DNA of 10,790 nucleotides, taken from assembly GCA_035272605.1 (NCBI GenBank), contig DATEQM010000149.1:1-10790 (forward strand), in the 5' to 3' direction. Made by a program: the position numbers and the translations under genes. Source of the stretch: JOPF136 sp035272605 (GTDB lineage Bacteria; Acidobacteriota; Terriglobia; Acidiferrales; UBA7541). The notes under the pieces were generated by a model. That model saw only the letters and a list, made by a program, of their open reading frames with translations, made no database searches and was not told where the DNA came from. Of this stretch, positions 5,575 to 10,790 are shown piece after piece (position 1 is the stretch's first letter; each line of letters starts with the position of its first letter).

Positions 5575-8334
5575 ATGATCCGCAGATCTGTTCTTGCGCT
5601 CGTTTCCGCACTCGCTTTCGGACTCGTCCTCGGCAACATCGCTGGAGCGCAGGAGCAGCCCGCCCCAAACACTCCCAAAAGCCCCAAGAGAAGGGGCAGG
5701 CCGCCGAAATCCGCCGCCGCACCTGCCGCCGCAACGCAGACTGCGGCGCCGCAATTCCCGGCCGGCCCGCTCCTCGACACCGTAAAGCTTCGCGCGCTCA
5801 AGCCGCGCGCCATCGGCCCCGCCATCATGAGCGGGCGCATTTCCGACATCGCCTACGACCCGAAGGAGACCGCGACGTACTACATCGCGCTGGGCACCGG
5901 CGGGCTGATGAAGACCACGGACAACGGCGCGACGTTCGACGGCGTTTTCGAGAAGGAAAATGTGGCGGCCATCGGCGCCGTGGCCGTGGCCCCTTCGGAC
6001 CCGAAGATCGTGTGGGTGGGCACGGGCGAAGCGAACGACCGCAACAGCGAGAGCTGGGGCGACGGGGTGTACCGCTCGACGAACGGCGGCGAATCCTGGA
6101 CGCACGCCGGTCTCGACAAGAGCCGCACGATTGCGCGCATCGTCGTGCATCCCACGGACCCGAATACAGCCTGGGTCGCCGCGATGGGCGACATGTGGAA
6201 TTTCGGCGGCGAACGCGGCCTCTACAAAACGAGCGACGGCGGGAAGTCCTGGACGCGCCTGCTCGCCGCGCCCGCCCCCTACGATGACCGCGCCGGCTGC
6301 GGAGACGTAGTGGTGGACCCCTCCGATCCCAACACCATCTACGCGGCGCTCTACGCGCGCCAGCGGACCCCCTGGTCTTTCGTGAACGGGCCGGACCTGA
6401 CCGACGGAAAGGAAATCGGCGGAATCTTCAAGAGCAGTGACGGGGGCGCATCCTGGAAAAAACTTGAAAAAGGCCTGCCGGGACGCACGGGCCGCATCGG
6501 GCTCTCGATCTTCGCCAAGAATCCGAAGATTCTCTATGCCGTGGTGGGGAGCGATGAGGGCGGCACAAACGACATCCGCGACGTGACCAGCAAACGCGGC
6601 GGCGTGTTCCGCTCCGACGACGCCGGCGAATCCTGGACGCGCCAGAGCGACCTCGACCCGCGCCCCTTCTACTTCAGCCAGATTCGCGTGGACCCTGAAA
6701 ACGACCAGCGCGTCTACGTGCTCGGATTCACGCTGCACGTCTCCGATGACGGCGGCAAGACCTGGCGGGAAGACCTGGGCCAGAAGGTGCATCCCGACCT
6801 GCATGCGCTGGCCATCGATCCGCGCAATCCCAAACGCCTGCTGCTCGGCTCCGACGGCGGCGCCTACCAGAGCTACAACGGCGGGCAGGTGTGGGCGCAC
6901 CTGAATCGCATCGCCGCGGGCGAGTTCTACCGCATCAACGTGGACCTGGGCCAGCCCTACCGCATCTGCGGCGGCTTGCAGGACAACGAGAACTGGGCCG
7001 GCCCCAGCCGCACGTATACGGGCGGGATCCTGAACCAGGATTGGCAGTCGCTGGGCGGCGGCGACGGCTTCTACTGCGTGTTTGACTCGGAAAACCCAAG
7101 CGTGATTTATACCGAATCGCAGCAGGGCACGATTCACCGGATTGACCTGTCCAACGGCCAGGCGAAGCAATTGCGTCCGGAGCCGGCGGAGGGCCAGCCC
7201 GCGTTCCGATTCCACTGGAATACACCGCTCATCGCCAGCCGCCACGCGAAAGACGTGATCTACCTGGCCGGCAACCGGGTGTTCAAACTGACGCTGCGCG
7301 GCGAGCAGTGGCAGACCATCAGCCCCGATCTCTCCACGCAGAACCTCCGGAAGATGAGCGCGGCGGGCAGCGGCGCGGAGAATTACGGCGTCGTCTATTC
7401 GCTCATCGAATCGCCGCAAAAGGCCGGGCTGCTCTGGGCCGCCACCGACGACGGAAAGCTGTGGGTCACGCAGGACGACGGCGCGCACTGGACCGACCTG
7501 ACCGAAAATCTTCCCGCGGAAACGCGCGGCCAGTGGATGAGCCGCATCGAAGCGGGCTGGCAGGACGCGAACGTGGCCTATCTGGCCGTGGACGCGCACC
7601 GCACCGGCAACTTCGCCCCTCTCGCTTATCGCACCGCGGACGGCGGAAAAACCTGGGAAAAGATTTCGTCCGATCTGCCGCCGGCGGGGCCGGTAAAACT
7701 CGTCCGCGAAGATCCGAAGAATCCGAGTCTGCTCTACGCCGGCACGGAGTTCGGCCTGTACGTCTCTTTCAATCGCGGGGGCCACTGGGTGAGGTTCGGC
7801 GGTCTCCCCACCGTCGCGGTGGACGATATTCTGGTTCACCCGCGCGATCTCGACCTGGTGCTTGCCACGCACGGCCGCAGCCTCTACGTGGTGGACGACG
7901 CCAGCCCGCTTGAAGAGCTGACCGCGGAGGTCGAAGCGAAGGAGGCCTATCTCTTCCCGCCGCGCGCCGCGTTCGGGCGGCACCTGCTGCCCAGCTTCGA
8001 CGATTGGAACGGCAAGGCCATCTATCGCGGCGAAAATCCGCCCGAGGGCGCCTTGCTCACCTTCTACGTGAAAGAGCTGAACGGCGAGCAGGCGCGCGTG
8101 AAGATCACCAACGCCGAGGGCCAGACCGTGGCGAAAATGAAAATCACGCCGGTGCCCGGGTTGAACCGGTTCAACTGGGACTTGAAGCCGTCGAAAGATG
8201 TGCTCAGCGAGTACGGCGGCGAGGGCGCAAAATTTGTGCGCGCCGGCGACTACACGGTATCCCTCAGTTACGGCAAAACGACTTCCACGCAAAAACTGCA
8301 TGTGGACATTGCTCCAGGCGTAGAGACGAGGTAA
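5575..8334 (+). CDS. Exported Asp-box (BNR)/Vps10-type beta-propeller protein
   Basis: The 919-residue protein has a Sec signal (MIRRSVLALVSALAFGLVLG...AGAQ, cleavage about residue 25), then a Pro/Ala/Lys-rich linker (28-60) and a large beta-propeller region (about 70-775). At least ten Asp-box-like repeats (S/T-x-D/N-x-G-x-x-W type) are visible, ending near residues 121, 175, 226, 294, 354, 397, 440, 639, 694 and 738; examples are RSTNGGESW, KTSDGGKSW and RTADGGKTW. This resembles the sortilin/Vps10 and 'glycosyl hydrolase, BNR repeat' proteins that are often exported in acidobacteria and Bacteroidetes. The C-terminal part (about 820-912, LLTFYVKELNG ... GLNRFNWDLKP ... GDYTVSLSYG) looks like an FlgD-type Ig-like domain. 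The number of repeats suggests a double propeller. No glycosidase active site can be assigned by eye, so an enzymatic role is not claimed. Substrate or partner unknown. Start supported by GGAGAAG at 5563. Confidence 0.88.
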   Translation: MIRRSVLALVSALAFGLVLGNIAGAQEQPAPNTPKSPKRRGRPPKSAAAPAAATQTAAPQFPAGPLLDTVKLRALKPRAIGPAIMSGRISDIAYDPKETATYYIALGTGGLMKTTDNGATFDGVFEKENVAAIGAVAVAPSDPKIVWVGTGEANDRNSESWGDGVYRSTNGGESWTHAGLDKSRTIARIVVHPTDPNTAWVAAMGDMWNFGGERGLYKTSDGGKSWTRLLAAPAPYDDRAGCGDVVVDPSDPNTIYAALYARQRTPWSFVNGPDLTDGKEIGGIFKSSDGGASWKKLEKGLPGRTGRIGLSIFAKNPKILYAVVGSDEGGTNDIRDVTSKRGGVFRSDDAGESWTRQSDLDPRPFYFSQIRVDPENDQRVYVLGFTLHVSDDGGKTWREDLGQKVHPDLHALAIDPRNPKRLLLGSDGGAYQSYNGGQVWAHLNRIAAGEFYRINVDLGQPYRICGGLQDNENWAGPSRTYTGGILNQDWQSLGGGDGFYCVFDSENPSVIYTESQQGTIHRIDLSNGQAKQLRPEPAEGQPAFRFHWNTPLIASRHAKDVIYLAGNRVFKLTLRGEQWQTISPDLSTQNLRKMSAAGSGAENYGVVYSLIESPQKAGLLWAATDDGKLWVTQDDGAHWTDLTENLPAETRGQWMSRIEAGWQDANVAYLAVDAHRTGNFAPLAYRTADGGKTWEKISSDLPPAGPVKLVREDPKNPSLLYAGTEFGLYVSFNRGGHWVRFGGLPTVAVDDILVHPRDLDLVLATHGRSLYVVDDASPLEELTAEVEAKEAYLFPPRAAFGRHLLPSFDDWNGKAIYRGENPPEGALLTFYVKELNGEQARVKITNAEGQTVAKMKITPVPGLNRFNWDLKPSKDVLSEYGGEGAKFVRAGDYTVSLSYGKTTSTQKLHVDIAPGVETR

Positions 8335-8365
8335 CCCGGGCTGCGCGGGGGATGGTAGCGACGGC

Positions 8366-10790
<2,425 letters not shown>

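Noticed and set aside
5554..8301. Minus-strand open frame of about 915 codons opposite the Asp-box gene
   Set aside because: It is exactly codon-aligned antisense of a high-GC gene and shows no recognisable domain; the sense frame has a signal peptide and ten Asp boxes. The opening is a codon-usage effect.
8335..8365. Bidirectional terminator between the convergent Asp-box and aceE genes
   Set aside because: The 31-nt gap has only CCCG/CGGG short arms and no T-run on either strand.

Overview
The window is high-GC, densely coded bacterial chromosome with short intergenic gaps. My best guess is an acidobacterium (Acidobacteriota) or a similar soil lineage. This is inferred from the gene mix: a long exported Asp-box/Vps10-type beta-propeller protein, a small-leader Ser/Thr kinase beginning MIGRALGPYNIVSQLG, a cysteine-desulfurase-like PLP enzyme, an M61-like secreted protein and a homodimeric-type pyruvate dehydrogenase E1. 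No rRNA or marker gene is present to confirm it.

Layout: 1-404 (-) is a YjbR/MmcQ-family protein that runs off the left edge. 495-1895 (-) is an exported M61-peptidase-like protein whose catalytic Glu is replaced by His, with a terminator-like hairpin just after it (452-479). A divergent intergenic region (1896-2024) carries a sigma70-like promoter, a perfect 19-nt palindrome and a strong Shine-Dalgarno for an 80-residue Ala-rich helical protein (2025-2267, +). Then come the PLP enzyme (2400-3689, +), a kinase (3739-5322, +), the Asp-box protein (5575-8334, +) and, convergent with it, AceE (8366-10790, -, cut by the right edge).

The most unusual gene is at 3739-5322. It encodes an apparently active Hanks-type Ser/Thr kinase fused directly to a complete C-terminal domain of the 5'-nucleotidase (UshA/CD73) family. 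There is no metallophosphatase domain and no membrane segment. The nucleotide-contact positions of UshA (Arg, Phe-x-Asn, Phe and the Asp of GGDGY) are kept, so the simplest hypothesis is a soluble kinase that senses a nucleotide or nucleoside. The gene has its own promoter, lower GC and different codon choice from its neighbours, and ends in a 10-bp perfect inverted repeat, so it may be a recent acquisition.

The genes do not form one obvious pathway. Three plus-strand genes each have their own promoter of the same build (TTGAC[G/T], 17-nt spacer, TANNAT), which suggests separate transcription units rather than an operon.
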